Shown piece by piece: positions 47,021 through 58,721 of a stretch of 64,000 nt of DNA. The stretch covers positions 109,457,204 through 109,521,203 of the forward strand of contig CM019827.1 in NCBI GenBank assembly GCA_009763385.1, given 5' to 3'. Made by a program: the position numbers and the translations under genes. Source of the DNA: Coix lacryma-jobi var. lacryma-jobi. Lineage: Eukaryota; Streptophyta; Magnoliopsida; Poales; Poaceae. The first letter of the stretch is position 1. Every line of letters begins with the position of its first letter. The notes beneath the pieces were generated by a model. That model had not been told where the DNA came from. It saw only the letters and a list, made by a program, of their open reading frames with translations, and made no database searches.

Positions 47021-47113
47021 TAGTTATCCACTGTTTTTACAACAAGTTATCCTTGTTCTTAAACCTACTGTCATGAAGATTGGGCCAACCTCTTGTCGGC
47101 TCATATCGGTACT
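47021..47113 (+). repeat. 3' LTR fragment of the old LTR element
   Basis: GCTAGTTATCCACTGTTTTTACAAC through TCGGTACTTATCA matches 25270-25371 with roughly ten differences. Only the last 100 bp of the LTR is present. Confidence 0.5.
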
Positions 47114-47121
47114 TATCATGC

Positions 47122-47513
47122 TGTATTGTTGAGCGTGAGGTTGTGGGTTTGATTCTACCATGTTGCGTGAGGTTGTGGGTTTGATTCTACCATGTTACAA
47201 AAAGTTATGAATTTTAGATTACTGCAACATAAGTCAAATCGTTGGCGATATGATTTTCACCGCCTATTCATGTTACGAACGTTGGTGATATGATTTGCAC
47301 TGCTAGATCATGTTACGAGCCTTGGTTCATCACCGTTGACTGGTAACACAAACCAGTGGTGATGATAAGTTATCACCACCGGTTCATGATCCAGCCATAA
47401 AAATCATATCACCAATGATTCGTAATACGAACCAACAGTGATGATTATCACCGTCGGTTTTTAGCAAACCGATGGTAAAAATGATAGCTGTGATTGAACT
47501 TTATGTAGTAGCG
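47122..47513 (-). mobile_element. CACTA-like 3' terminal region, degraded
   Basis: A 37-bp direct repeat (GTGAGGTTGTGGGTTTGATT type, 47133-47195) is followed by subterminal motifs in both orientations: ACCAGTGGTGATGATAAG, TTATCACCACCGGTTCATG, GATTATCACCGTCGG and AAACCGATGGTAAAAATGA. It ends TTTATGTAGTAGCG, whose reverse complement matches the left end at 23379 at 11 of 14 positions. The subterminal motifs differ from those at 23379, so the two may be from different elements. Confidence 0.5.
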
Positions 47514-47955
47514 GGGAGGGAAAGAGAGAGGGAGGGAGAGAGGTGGCAGGCGAGGCTGGAGGCAATCGTCCCCAATCCGTGGCAGAGATGGAGGCTATTG
47601 ACGGCGAGTGCTGGAGAGCAGCGGTGACAGTGGCGGTACGTGTCAGAGGCAAAGAGCATACGAAGGAAGAAGAAATGAAGGGGGAGAGAGGTTGTACAGT
47701 GGCTCTGTATCCACCCTTGCCACGCTAGGTGGGATGTCATGGCAGCCGTGCTTGAGTCATTGCAGCGCAGACGAGGTCATGTCAGCTGATGAACCACAAG
47801 TGCCACGATGACTCCCCCCTGCCGCGCTAGGGCCAAATAAGTTAGTTTTAAAAAACCAGCAGTTTTATTTTTTAGAAATAGTTTCTAAAAATGGTTTAAA
47901 TAAAAAAATCACGACAGGATACATAACATTGAAACATTTTGAAGATGTCTCTACT
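47514..47955. other. Unassigned sequence, no gene called
   Basis: A GA-rich then GC-rich stretch (47514-47830) with open frames of about 60-80 codons but no recognisable motif, then AT-rich sequence with TAGAAATAGTTTCTAAAAATGG. The target site ACATG of the next gypsy element is at 47956-47960. Confidence 0.35.
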
Positions 47956-47960
47956 ACATG

Positions 47961-48734
47961 TGTTGACACTCAAAAGTGTCACAGGTAAAAGTAAATTTAG
48001 AAGAAGTATTCGACCTGTAATATTAGGGTCAAATTTGTCTTCTATTATTTCATATTTGATGGATCAGATGTTCTAAGTCAAATGGGCCTGATCATTTTGG
48101 ACTTCCGATCAGTCAATGTTTGTATCCGACCAGGTGACACTGGTCGGAGGCCTAATAGTTATGATGAAGGCTAAGTCCGGTAACAATTCATGGGCTAATA
48201 AAGCCCATTGAGGCTGATTTAGATCAATCTGGTCGATCTAAGGATCAGCGAGATTAGGGTTACCTTGTTGCGTCCGGATTGGATTCTATATTGATAGAGT
48301 CCGGATAGGAAACTTGGAGATCATATCTGAAGACGTTTCCTATTGGGATAAGACCAACCCCTTCTATATATATGAGAGGATCATGGCCAATTGAAGCATC
48401 CAACACCAATCGATCAAAACTAATCTACTATCCCTTTTACCCTTTTTCCCCTCTACCTTGCTGTTCGGCGCATCTCCCGGCGAGATTCGACGGTGTTCTA
48501 GGCGGCCTTGCTGGTCCTAGAACAACCCCTACGTGCTTCTCCCCGACGGGTCTTCCCGGGAGAAGTTCTAGAGTTATCAACACAGGAACCCAAAACCCTA
48601 GATCGATCAAAACCGGTCTTTAGATCGGTTTTCGTCAGTTTAGCCAGGGTCCCTGCTATCTCAGGTTGAACCGCAACCTCTCCGGGCGTTCTAGCCCTGC
48701 TGGTGTGTGATTCGGATAACTTCCGACGTCAACA
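47961..48734 (+). repeat. Gypsy B 5' LTR
   Basis: TGTTGACACTCAAAAGTGTC to CGACGTCAACA. It starts with a short palindrome (TGACACTCAAAAGTGTCA). A TATA box (CTATATATATGAGAGG, about 48363-48378) suggests transcription starts some 25-30 bp further on. Confidence 0.92.
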
Positions 48735-48740
48735 CACTTT

Positions 48741-48758
48741 TTGGCGACTCCGCTGGGG
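48741..48758 (+). other. Gypsy B primer-binding site
   Basis: TGGCGACTCCGCTGGGGA, beginning six bases after the LTR end. This string is common in grass gypsy elements. Confidence 0.75.
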
Positions 48759-48785
48759 AAGATTAAAATCTCATCTACTACCAAC

Positions 48786-51320
48786 ATGGGCGACAAAGAC
48801 GGTGCTACCGATAAGGACAACATCGTCCGTCCCACGGGCATTGACGAGCTCCCAGACGAGTTGAAGCAACAGGCGCAGGCCAAGCTCGACGCCGTATTGA
48901 AAGCTTTCCTAGAAAGCTGCTCGAAGGATCGGCGCGACAGGATCACTCACGACAAGGAGCCGGACTTCAGCGAGATCGTCCCTACCACGACAAGTACAAA
49001 CGCTGAAGACGCTTCTGACAAGGTAAAGGATAAGGTACCTGAAGATCCTTACCCTACCCATGCTGATTATTCCGCAATGCTGGTTGATTCTTCAAAAACT
49101 CTTACCAATACTATCCAGCATTCATTTAAATTGCTTAGCGACCGCATGGATAAGATAGAAGGAAAAACTATCGAACCCGAAGTCCCAATTGGGCAACCCC
49201 AATTCGGCATGCCTTTTAATTCTTTTAGAGGACAGACTTCACACGTTAATTTCAGACAATTAGGGTTTACTGAGACCAGGGGTGGTGAAGCCGGTACCTC
49301 GACAACTACCAACCACGTTCATCATGGCACTGGTCGGACTATGCAGACCGACCAGGGTACCTCGACAAACAGGACTTCGGGAGGGCAGGGAACAGTGTTA
49401 CCCAACCCGCCGAAGTCGCCAAGCCACAATCCCATGCATGGTGGCACCACCGACCTTGCCAACACCGATTTTGGACGAGCCATAAATCGGTTTAAGGAAG
49501 AGATAACTAGGTCGCTTGAGACTAGTTTAGGGGTCCAATTCAAGCCTAGCAGGACCACTTATTCTAAACCATACCCTTCATATTTCGATTTTATGAAAGC
49601 ACCTGACGGTTGGAGGGTACCAGATTTTTATAAGTTTAGTGGTGATGATAGTAAAATGACTATGGAACACGTCAGCATGTTCCTCGCTCAAATGGGCGAA
49701 GCTAGTACTTTAGATTTTATGAACATACGACATTTTCCTTTGTCTCTTACTGCTACAGCTTTCACCTGGTTTACGTCACTGCTAGAGTGCACCGTAGGTT
49801 CTTGGGCCGAATTAGAAGAAAAATTTCATAATCACTTTTATGATGGAGTCCAAGAAACTAGGTTATCACATATTACATCGGTTCGACAAGGACGTAGTGA
49901 GTCTGTAGTCGATTTCTTTAAACGTTTTAAAGAAATTAAAAACCGATGTTTCCATTTGAGGATCTCCGACAGAGATCTAACAGACCTATGTCTAGCTGGC
50001 CTACGTCGAGAGATCAAAGACAAACTTGAACATCATGATTTCTTTAACGTAAATCAACTGTTGCAAAAGGTCATTTCGATAGAATCGCGCTTCAAAGAAC
50101 CCTATGATCCTCATAAGATTCATCGGTCGGGCGTGCATATTGCCGAGATAAATTCTGATAGTTCCGACAATGAGTCTAAAGATTGCTACGCTGCCGAAAT
50201 TTTATGGCCAGCGCAAAACAAACTGGTCACTTGTCCTTCCCTTAAACCGATTCAGAAGAGTCGGGGTGAGGAGGTGAAATTTATGTTTGATTTCTCTAAA
50301 TGTGACCGAATATTTGATGAATTACTTAAATTCGGTTATCTTAAAATTAATTATACTCTGCCATCACCCGACGAACTAAAAAGGAGAGCTTACTGCAAAT
50401 TCCATAATTCTTTCTCTCATGCCACTAACGACTGCAATATTTTCCGTCGACAGGTTCAATCGGCCCTCAATGAAGGACGATTGAGTCTAACTGAGATGCA
50501 GATCAGTACTACTCCTTTTCCAGTGCACATGGTGGAAGCAGGGAATCCTGCCATTATGATTCGTCCAGAGCAAGCCGGTACGACCAAAGGCAAGAATGTT
50601 GTTATCGGCGAACCACGGGTCGCACCGAATACTGAGAATGATTCAGGGCGCAAAGTGGTGCTCGAGAAGGGTGATGACAGCAAAAGCAAGCTCACCATCA
50701 CTGTAGGGTCAACACGACACCTGCATAGACAAAGATATTTTGAGACCAGGGCAGCACAACAAAGGCCGACCAGGTTGGGTCCTCAAGCCGACCAGTCCGG
50801 TTCATCTTCAAAGCAACCGGAACAGAAGGCCGACCAGGTAAATTTGGTCTCTGCCAATTCCAGTAGGATCAATAAACCGACTGATACAGTCAGTGTAACC
50901 GTATCTGAAGACTCTACCCTTTCCGGAGTACGTGTCATCCGCACTTTTGTCCCGCAGAGACCTGAAGTTAGCACTTGGAAGACTAATGCGGACATGAGTA
51001 AAGGGAAAGTCGCCAGAGAACCATGTACTTTGGATAAGCTCATGGCCAAATACAAGCAGCAAAAGGCTGATTCCCAGAATCGGCCCTTAAAAAAGAGAGA
51101 GTCTACTCCTCCGAAGCGTGAAGATGAGAAATCCAAACAGATGGCGGTTTCTCAAGCGACATATTCGGTGCCAAACGCTGACCCATATTACTATCAGTGG
51201 GCCCCTCCTATTTCGCCACCACCACAATGGGGTCCTCAAGGGGTGTGGGTGCCCTACCCTATGCTGGCGCATATGTATTATCAGCCAGGATGGGGAATGC
51301 CCATTAATCAGCCTGCATGA
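48786..51320 (+). pseudogene. Gypsy B Gag
   Basis: The start at ATG 48786 (MGDKDGATDKDN) is preferred because the open frame's earlier residues overlap the primer site. The retrotransposon Gag domain is visible as FYKFSGDDSKMTMEHV, LTATAFTWFTSL, WAELEEKFHNHFY and VVDFFKRFKEIKNRC. A zinc-binding stretch CKFHNSFSHATNDCNIFRRQ follows. The C-terminal part is rich in Lys and Gln. It ends at a TGA (51318-51320), but the same frame stays open and coding-like afterwards, so the stop is probably a mutation. The intact stretch is 845 codons, the longest in the window. Confidence 0.87.
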
Positions 51321-52847
51321 GTCTCAGTATTTGATCGCTTGGGTGATCAACCGAGTTCTAGCCAGAATCGGCCAGTCGCTCCAAAGGCTTTAATATCTCA
51401 AGAGACCAGGAAGACGCAGACGCGACGGGTCTATGTGCCTAAGAAGGTGCAAAGTGTTCCTGGTTCTTCTCCAACCAGACCCGACCCAGTCCCTACTATC
51501 ACAATCGGGTCTATGGAAGTACCTCTTGTCAATGAACCTGAGCCTATGGTGGTTGAGGAGCCAGCAACAGGAGAGGTCCCGGAGACTCAAGATACTTAGG
51601 CTAAGGCGGAAAAGCCTGTCGAGCGTGACCCCAAGTACATGCAGCCCAGATGGTGTCCTCCTGGTTTGACTAAGACTCAATGAAGGAAGTTGCAGAGGGC
51701 CCGCTGCAACAAACAGAGGAAGGAGTGGCTTGACAAAATGAGGGAAGACATATTCAACTCGACGCATCCTGTTTTCCCTCAGGGCAAGCGAGGAGGTGAA
51801 GAGCCGGCTTGCAATCAAAGGCCGACCTTGACGATAGTAGAGCTAAAAGGGTCGGATCCTGAGCCGACCAGTTTGGGTACTGAGTCTACTCAAGTGGCCT
51901 CAGAATCAATCAGGTCAGACACCGATCCGACCAACGCAGCATAGGCACCGACCAGTTTAGTGGTCAAGCAAGTTGAATCGGCTACTACTGGATCTAGAAG
52001 AGAGTCAACCCGATCAGGATCTAGGACCGAATCGGTTCCTAATGTACCGATGGGTTTAGCCTCGCTTCTTAGTAACCCTGTTTCCTCTGCTGGTATTACT
52101 GCGACCAGCGAAGAATTACTTGAAAAACCAGATGAGGAAATGGTGGATTATGAACCTTCCCCTGAAAGGGCGGAGGTCAATGTGGTGTACTTGTCGGCCG
52201 ACTACTACGTGGTCGGAGATGATTCGACGGTAGCAGAGTTCAACTTCGCTACGCAGACTGCTGTATTCCAGAAACCAGAGGAATCCATCAATCATCTTAA
52301 GCCGTTGCATATAAAGGGTCACATCAATGGTACACCAGTTCACAAGATGCTGGTCGACAGCGGGGCAATCGTGAACTTGATGCCATACTTGCTTTAACAG
52401 GAGCTTGGCGGTACCGATGAAGAGCTGATCAAGACCAACATGACTATTACTGGAGTCGGAGGAGGAGATCCCATTCCGGCCAAAGGAGTTGCGTCCATGG
52501 AGCTGACTGTTGGAAGCAAGACTTTGGCCACTGCCTTCTTCGTTGCCGACATACAAGGTAGCTATAATCTTATACTTGGGCGTGATTGGATTCATGCTAA
52601 TCGGTGCATACCTTCTAGTTTACATTAGTTTCTCATTCAGTGGGTGGGAGACGATGTTGAGGTGGTGCACTCAGATTCATCGGCCTATGTAGCTACGGCT
52701 GATGCTCCTTTGCTCGGGGGGCATGATACTATTGCTTGTTTGTCTGGTCGGGACCTTTCTGATTTTCTGTTTGTTAGCGTTACTAGGGAAGGTTTTGTAC
52801 CAGTATCTTTAAAGCCGACTGATAATCGGTTCAACATTATCATGTAA
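51321..52847 (+). pseudogene. Gypsy B Gag-Pol linker and protease
   Basis: The Gag frame continues with stops at 51597 (TAG), 51681 (TGA), 51942 (TAG), 52395 (TAA), 52626 (TAG) and 52845 (TAA). A conserved Tat block YMQPRWCPPGLTKTQ is at about 51637-51680. The retroviral-type aspartic protease shows KMLVDSGAIVNLMP (DSG active site) and later YNLILGRDWIHAN. The stops are single-base and the frame is otherwise held. Confidence 0.8.
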
Positions 52848-52851
52848 TTTA

Positions 52852-54033
52852 ATGGATGCTAATGTTGATTGGTTAAAACATCGTGTTGAGCAATATCGGA
52901 CCTGTAAGACCGATACTTGTGAGGCTATTGATGATTTTTATGAGCTCAATAAGTTGGGCCAAGGTTTTACGTCGGCTGACCCTTTAGAACAAGTAGATAT
53001 TGGAGATAGTTCTGTACCTAGGCCGACCTTTGTAAATCAAAATCTTGAAGCCGATTATAAATTAAGATTAATCGCGCTCTTGAAAGAGTATGTTGATTGC
53101 TTTGCGTGGAGTTATACAGAGATGCCCGGGTTAAGCCGAGAACTGGTTGAACATCGGCTTCCTATTAAGCCGGGGTTCCGACCATTCAAGCAACATCCTC
53201 GCCGTTTTAATTCTACAATATATGACCGAATTAAAGAAGAGATTAATCGGTTATTGCAAGCGGGGTTTATCCGACCATGCAGATATGCAGAGTGGGTCTC
53301 TAACATCGTGCCTGTGGAGAAGAAAGACACTGGGAAAATTAGGGTTTGCATTGATTTTAGAGATTTAAATAGAGCCACTCCCAAAGATGAGTATCCTATG
53401 CCTATAGCCGATATGTTAATCAATGATGCTTCGGGACATCAGGTTGTCAGTTTTCTTGACGGCAACGCTGGTTATAATCAGATATTCTTGGCCGAAGAGG
53501 ACATGTCCAAAACGACCTTTATTTGTCCTGGGTTCATTGGTCTTTTTGAATGGGTCGTGATGACATTCGGTTTGAAGAATGCAGGTGCTACCTATCAACG
53601 CGCTATGAATCTGATCTTTCATGATTTGATTGGGATAAACATGGAAGTATATATTGATGATATCATGATTAAATCGGCTGCCCATATGTCTCATCTGGCC
53701 GATTTACGTTTAGCGTTTGAAAGGATGTGTCGTTATGGGTTGAAGATGAATTCACTAAAGTGTGCTTTCGGTGTGTCAGCTGGGAAGTTTTTAGGGTTCA
53801 TCATTCACGACAAAGGCATAGAAATTGATCCTAAAAGGATAGAAAAAATCAAGAAAGTTCAGGCGCCTACATGCAAAAAGGACTTGCAGAAGTTCTTAGG
53901 GAAAGTAAACTACTTGAGGAGATTTATTGCAAATTTGTCCGGGAAGAATATTCCTTTCACCCCTATATTAAAACTAAAAGATGAAGCTGAGTTCACTTGG
54001 GGGCAGAGTAGCAAGAAGCATTTGAGAAAATAA
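52852..54033 (+). pseudogene. Gypsy B reverse transcriptase
   Basis: Frame shifted by one relative to Gag. RT motifs: HRLPIKPGFRPFKQ, RVCIDFRDLNRATPKDEYP, LDGNAGYNQIFLAEED, FGLKNAGATYQRAMN and the catalytic YIDDIMIKS. The thumb includes FLGFIIHDKGIEIDP and LQKFLGKVNYLRRFI. The frame fails at a G-run near 54000 by an indel. Confidence 0.9.
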
Positions 54034-54041
54034 AGGAATAT

Positions 54042-54692
54042 TTGTCATCTCCACCAGTTCTTCGGGCGCCTAAGAGAGGTATCTCTTTCAGATTATATAT
54101 CGCCGCCGATGAAAAGGTTATTGGAGCTGTCTTGACACAAGAAGATGGAGGTAAAGAATATGTAATTGCATATATTGGTCGCCGTATTCTTGATCCTGAG
54201 ACAAGGTACGCCCATATCGAGAAATTATGTTTGTCCTTGTACTATGCTTGTGCTAAAATGAGACACTATTTGCTATCTAGTACATGTGTTGTTGCATGCC
54301 AGGCCGATGTGATTAGGCACATGTTATATCGGCCAATCCTTAGAGGAAGGATTGGCAAATGGGCGTATGCATTAATTGAATTTGACTTGACCTATTAACC
54401 ATTGAAAACTTTGAAGGGTCAAGTTCTTGCCGATTTCATTGTTGAGCATGGTATTAGTTTAGAAGATGAAATCAGTTACTTTACTTTTACTCCATTGATA
54501 CTTTATTTTGATGGATCGGCTTGTAAGGAGGGCCAAGGTGTTGGTGTGGTCATTATTTCTCCTAATGGTGCTGAGTTTGAAATGTTGAGCCGGTTAGATT
54601 ACTTGTGCACTAATAATCAAGCTGAATATGAAGCTCTTTTATTCGGTTTAGAAATTTTATGTTCCATGGAGGTTAAGCATGTTGAAGCTTAA
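54042..54692 (+). pseudogene. Gypsy B RNase H and start of archaeal-type RNase H
   Basis: In a third frame, the first RNase H reads LYIAADEKVIGAVLTQED, ETRYAHIEKLCLSLYYA and GRIGKWAYALIEFDL, with a TAA at 54396-54398. The archaeal-type RNase H follows (LILYFDGSACKEGQGVGVVI, NNQAEYEALLFGLEIL) and meets a TAA at 54690-54692. Confidence 0.85.
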
Positions 54693-55136
54693 GGTGATTC
54701 CTTACTAGTAGTACAGCAAGTTGCTGGTAATTTTCAATGTTTAGAGGGATCGTTAAATGTTTATCTTAACATGTGCCTTGACATCATTGCTCATTTTACC
54801 GAATTCCAGATTCTGCATGTACCAATGCATGAAAATTATAAAGCCAACATGTTAGCTCAACAAGCATCTGGCTATAATGTTAGTAAACGCAATTTTTACA
54901 TAAAGCCGGTGCAGCAGCACGCAGAAGTATTATCGGCTTCTATGACCGACCAGTTTGTTTTAAGACCAGTTCGGCCACCTTGCCATGGAGACCAGATATA
55001 TGCTGAGCATACTTGGGTAAGTACTATGGCCGACCAGGTTGCTTATGAATCAAGTCGGTTAATTCGTTCGATTGACCTGGTCGATGTTGGAACGATTAAT
55101 TTGTTGGAACAATTAATTTGTCTGAAGAAACTCTGA
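54693..55136 (+). pseudogene. Gypsy B second RNase H end and linker
   Basis: Same frame as the preceding segment. GDSLLVVQQVAGNFQC and HVPMHENYKANMLAQQASG carry the remaining RNase H motifs. The linker to integrase follows, with a frameshift near 55118-55136. Confidence 0.78.
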
Positions 55137-56428
55137 ATCGATCCGAAACAAATGGAACTGATTTGGAAGATTGGAGAACTCCCCTACTTAAATATCTTAA
55201 TGATCCAAGTACTAAGGCTGATCAAAGTATTCGGCGGAGTGCATTTAAATATGTACTATATAATGATGAGCTTTACCGAAGAACTGCCAAAGATTTGTTG
55301 CTTAAGTGTTTGAGATCTGATCAAGCAAAGGTGGCTATGGGGGAAGTTCATGAAGGTATTTGTGGTACACATCAATCGGCGCCTAAGATGAAATGGCTAT
55401 TGCGCAGAGCTGGGTTTTATTGGCCCACAAAGATGGCTGATTGTTTTCGTTACTACAAAGGATGCGAAGAATGTCAACGGTTTGGAAATATACAGCTTGC
55501 ACCTACTGCTATGCTTCATCCTATTATCAAACCGTGACCTTTTCGTGGTTGGGGGCTAGACTTCATTGGCCAAATTCATCCCCCATCTTCAAAGGGACAT
55601 CGTTTTGTTCTGGTCGCTACAGATTACTTCACTAAATGGACTGAAGCGGTGCCTTTGAAGAATATGACACATAAGGAGGTAATTGAGTTTATTACTGAAC
55701 ATATTATACATAGATTCGGCATACCTCAGATGTTAACCACAAATCAAGGGACGTCTTTTATTTCTAAGGAAGTGTGAGATTTTGCCGAATTATACAAAAT
55801 AAAGATGCTCAATTCGTCTCCATACTATGCTCAAGCTAACGGCCAAGCTGAGTCTAGTAACAAGACTTTGATCAAGCTTATCAAAAAGAAGATTGAGGAC
55901 AACCCAAGAAAGTGGCATGAGGTTTTGTCTGAGGCTTTATGGGCTCATTGTGTGTCAAGGCATGGTGCTACAAAAGTCACTCCTTTCGAGCTGGTATATG
56001 GGCAAGAAGCAGTGTTGCCCATCGAGGTAAATCTGGATGCATATAGACTGGCTAGACAGAATGATTTATCTGCTGTTATGTACCATGATGCCATGATGGA
56101 CAACATAGATGAAATAACCGATAAAAGATTAAAAGCTTTAAAGGAGATGGAAAAGGACAAAGCCCGGGTTGCCAGAGCATACAACAAGAAGGTGAGAAGC
56201 AAATCGTTCCAAGTGGGAGAGCTAGTATGGAAAACTATACTACCACTTGGGTCGAGAAGTAACAAGTTTGGCAAGTGGTCGCCGAGTTGGAAAGGTCCTT
56301 ATAAAGTGATCAAGGTAGTATTCGAGAATGCATATGTGCTGGAGACGTTGCAAGGTGAAAGTCTCCCAAGAGCAATAAACGGAAGGTATTTGAAAAAGTA
56401 CTTTCCAAGTGTTTGGCAAGAAGCCTGA
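55118..56428 (+). pseudogene. Gypsy B integrase
   Basis: The H2C2 zinc finger reads EVHEGICGTHQSAPKMKWLL, then GCEECQRFG. A TGA at 55535-55537 precedes the core. The core is visible as LDFIGQIHPPSSKGHRFVLV, DYFTKWTEAVPL and, after a TGA at about 55777, SSPYYAQANGQAESSNKTL. The three catalytic acidic positions can be recognised, the second one altered (TTNQGTSF). The C-terminal part has VKVTPFELVYGQEAVLP-like spacing, FQVGELVWK and WKGPYKVIKV, the GPY/F module. It ends at TGA 56426-56428. Confidence 0.86.
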
Positions 56429-56585
56429 GCGCCTTCCAAACAATGGCCGATACATGTATCGCCCTTAGAACAAAAATAGTCAGAAATTTTATCCTTAATT
56501 ATCGAATAGCCGATGAGTTGGATATCGTTGTTGTTCGGTTTGTTTTTAGATTTTGCTAAAGATCACCTAAAAACAGGGGGACATA
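56429..56585 (+). other. Gypsy B 3' untranslated stretch and polypurine tract
   Basis: Short noncoding stretch with the purine tract AAAAACAGGGGGA (56569-56581) four bases before the 3' LTR. Confidence 0.7.
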
Positions 56586-57359
56586 TGTTGACACTCAAAA
56601 GTGTCACAGGTAAAAGTAAATTTAGAAGAAGTATTCAGCCTGTAATATTAGGGTCGAATTTGTCTTCTATTATTTCGTATTTGATGGATCAGATGTTCTA
56701 AGTCAAATGGGCCTGATCATTTTGGACTTCCGATCAGTCAATATTTGTATCCGACCAGGTGACACTGGTCGGAGGCCTTATAGTTATGATGAAGGCTAAG
56801 TCCGGCAACAATTCATGGGCTAATAAAGCCCATTGAGGCTGATTTATATCAATCTGGTCGATCTAAGGATCGGCGAGATTAGGGTTACCTTGTTGCGTCC
56901 GGATTGGATTCTATATTGATAGAGTCCGGATAGGAAACTTGGAGATCGTATCTGAAGACGTTTCCTATTGGGATAAGACCAACCCCCTCTATATATATGA
57001 GAGGATCATGACCGATTAAAGCATCCAACACCAATCGATCAAAACCAATCTACTATCCCTTTTACCTTTTTTCCCCTCTACCTTGCTGTTCGGCGCATCT
57101 CCCGACGAGATTCGACGGCGTTCTAGGCGGCCTTGCTGGTCCTACAACAACCTCTACGTGCTTCTCCCCGACGGGTCTTCCCGGGAGGAGTTCTAGAGTT
57201 ATCAACACAGGAACCCAAAACCCTAGATCGATCAAAACAGGTCTTTAGATCGGTTTTCGTCGGTTTAGCCAGGGTCTCTGCTATCTCAGGTTGAACCGCA
57301 ACCTCTCCGGGCGTTATAACCCTGCTAGTGTGTGATTCGGATAACTTCCGACGTCAACA
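56586..57359 (+). repeat. Gypsy B 3' LTR
   Basis: Same length as the 5' LTR (774 bp) and aligned without gaps by eye, with about 27 substitutions, mostly transitions. Followed by the target duplication ACATG at 57360-57364. Confidence 0.92.
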
Positions 57360-57364
57360 ACATG

Positions 57365-57553
57365 AAACAGTCATATTGCAAACGTGCCAGCAAGGCTAAC
57401 GATCGAAAGCAATCCGATCGTCGTTGATGCTTGTGACATGAAAAATCGAGAAAGGGCGTAATTCCGCCGGAATTTTCTAATGTCAAAACTCTAGTAGAGA
57501 AATGATAATCGGAAAGACCAACGAGGAGGCAAGAATCGTAACGGGCCGTGTCT
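57365..57553. other. Unassigned single-copy-like sequence
   Basis: Short stretch between gypsy B and the next element. It contains CCGGAATTTTCTAATGTC and similar sequence. No gene seen. Confidence 0.3.
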
Positions 57554-58336
57554 TGACTGTCTCCAACAGCGGTACCCCAAATCCAAGACCCATTCATAAA
57601 TTTGGGTAGGTCACAGTAAAAAGGCTGTGACCCAAATCTTGATCTTTTCCAACAGAAGACCCAAAACCGCACCCTCTCTCTCCTCCCCCTCTCCCCCACG
57701 CGCCCGCCTCCATCCCTCTCTCTCTCTACCCGCGCCGCTCCTCTCTCCCAGCTCCGGTCGGTGGCGGCGGCGCCGCTCCTCTCTCCCAGCTCCGGCCGGT
57801 GGCGGCACCGCTCATCCCTCCCAGATCCGGCCGGTGGCGGCGGCCGTGGGCGAGGTGGTGGCTGGATCTGGCCGCTCCCCGCCGAAGAGCCGCCGGGCCA
57901 CGGCGGCTTCCCGCCGTGCCCGTTCACCGCGGCGGCTCCCCACCGACGAGCCCGTCGACAAGCCCGTCTCCGCATCGAGCGCCTCGCCGGGCGCCGGGCG
58001 CGTCCCGCACCGAGCCTCGCCGCGCCCGCTCCTCCTCGCCGGGCACTGGACGTGTCCCGCGCCAAGCCTCGCCGAGCTCCACCCGCCCGCCGACGAGTCT
58101 GCCTCCCCGTCGAGCACCGCCCGCGGCTCGCCTCCCACCCCGCCTCGCCGTTGGGCCCACCGCGTTCGTTTGCGTCTTCGTCCAGAGAGACTCTTTTTTG
58201 CCTTCCGATTCAGCGGGTAGGCAAAATGGGTACTCTGGATGGATCATCTGTTGGAGGCCATTATGGATAGGCAAAGGCACTGTGCATGACCCATTTTTAG
58301 GTATGGGGAACGTTGTTGGAGACAGTCTAACGGTCG
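57554..58336. mobile_element. Non-autonomous DNA transposon carrying GC-rich sequence (Pack-MULE-like)
   Basis: The ends are inverted: GACTGTCTCCAACAGCG at the left and, read in reverse complement, GACTGTCTCCAACAACG at the right. Subterminal ATCCAAGACCCATTC and ACCTAAAAATGGGTCATG are also related. The 450-bp centre (about 57690-58150) is over 70 percent G+C, codon-like, and contains three near-perfect units of about 45 bp (CCGCTCCTCTCTCCCAGCTCCGG type). GC-rich inserts between such ends suggest captured exon or 5' UTR sequence. I could not find a clear target duplication and do not recognise the captured gene. Confidence 0.5.
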
Positions 58337-58721
58337 TCTCCAGATCACATCGGACCTTAAAATTTCTTTTCTACTACATGCTAGACAAAACTCTTGCCGG
58401 CTCCTCAAAATCAAAGACAGGTTTTTAATGACATTCAACAGATATATATATATATATATATATAAATAAATTGAAATGAAATATATAATAGTATAATACA
58501 GTATCACATAGTACTACATACAGATATATATATACGTACCTATAGACAGTAGCATCTATACAAGCCGGCTGAAACCCGTCACAAAGTACGTAGCTTAAAC
58601 GGCGGTTGCAATACATCTCTCACTGCACCGCAAGAGAGAGTTGCTAGCTAGGTAGCGAATTAATACGCCGGCAACTATTTATCATGCCTCTAGAGTCTAG
58701 ATCGACCCTCGTCATTATTTA
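58337..58721 (-). other. 3' flank of the GA2ox-like gene
   Basis: Includes a TA microsatellite (58441-58463) and AT-rich sequence. It probably holds the 3' UTR and polyadenylation region of the minus-strand gene. No exact signal is assigned. Confidence 0.4.

Larger units (their letters stand above)
47961..57359 (+). mobile_element. Tat-lineage gypsy retrotransposon (copy B), complete structure
   Basis: The element has 774-bp LTRs at both ends, TG...CA boundaries and the perfect 5-bp target duplication ACATG (47956-47960 and 57360-57364). It has a primer site TGGCGACTCCGCTGGGGA (48741-48758), Gag, protease, RT, RNase H, archaeal-type RNase H, integrase, and a purine tract before the 3' LTR. 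Two RNase H domains place it in the Tat lineage. It is a different family from gypsy A. I count about 27 mismatches between its LTRs, or 3.5 percent. The coding region has about ten stops and three frameshifts. Confidence 0.92.

Noticed and set aside
23379..47513. A single 24-kb CACTA element with both ends
   Set aside because: The ends match at 11 of 14 bases but the subterminal repeats differ and no 3-bp target duplication matches (TTC versus GGG). Kept as two separate ends.
57325..58428. Arg/Pro-rich frames of about 200-246 codons on both strands
   Set aside because: Open in several phases because of GC richness inside the Pack-MULE-like element. I saw no protein domain.
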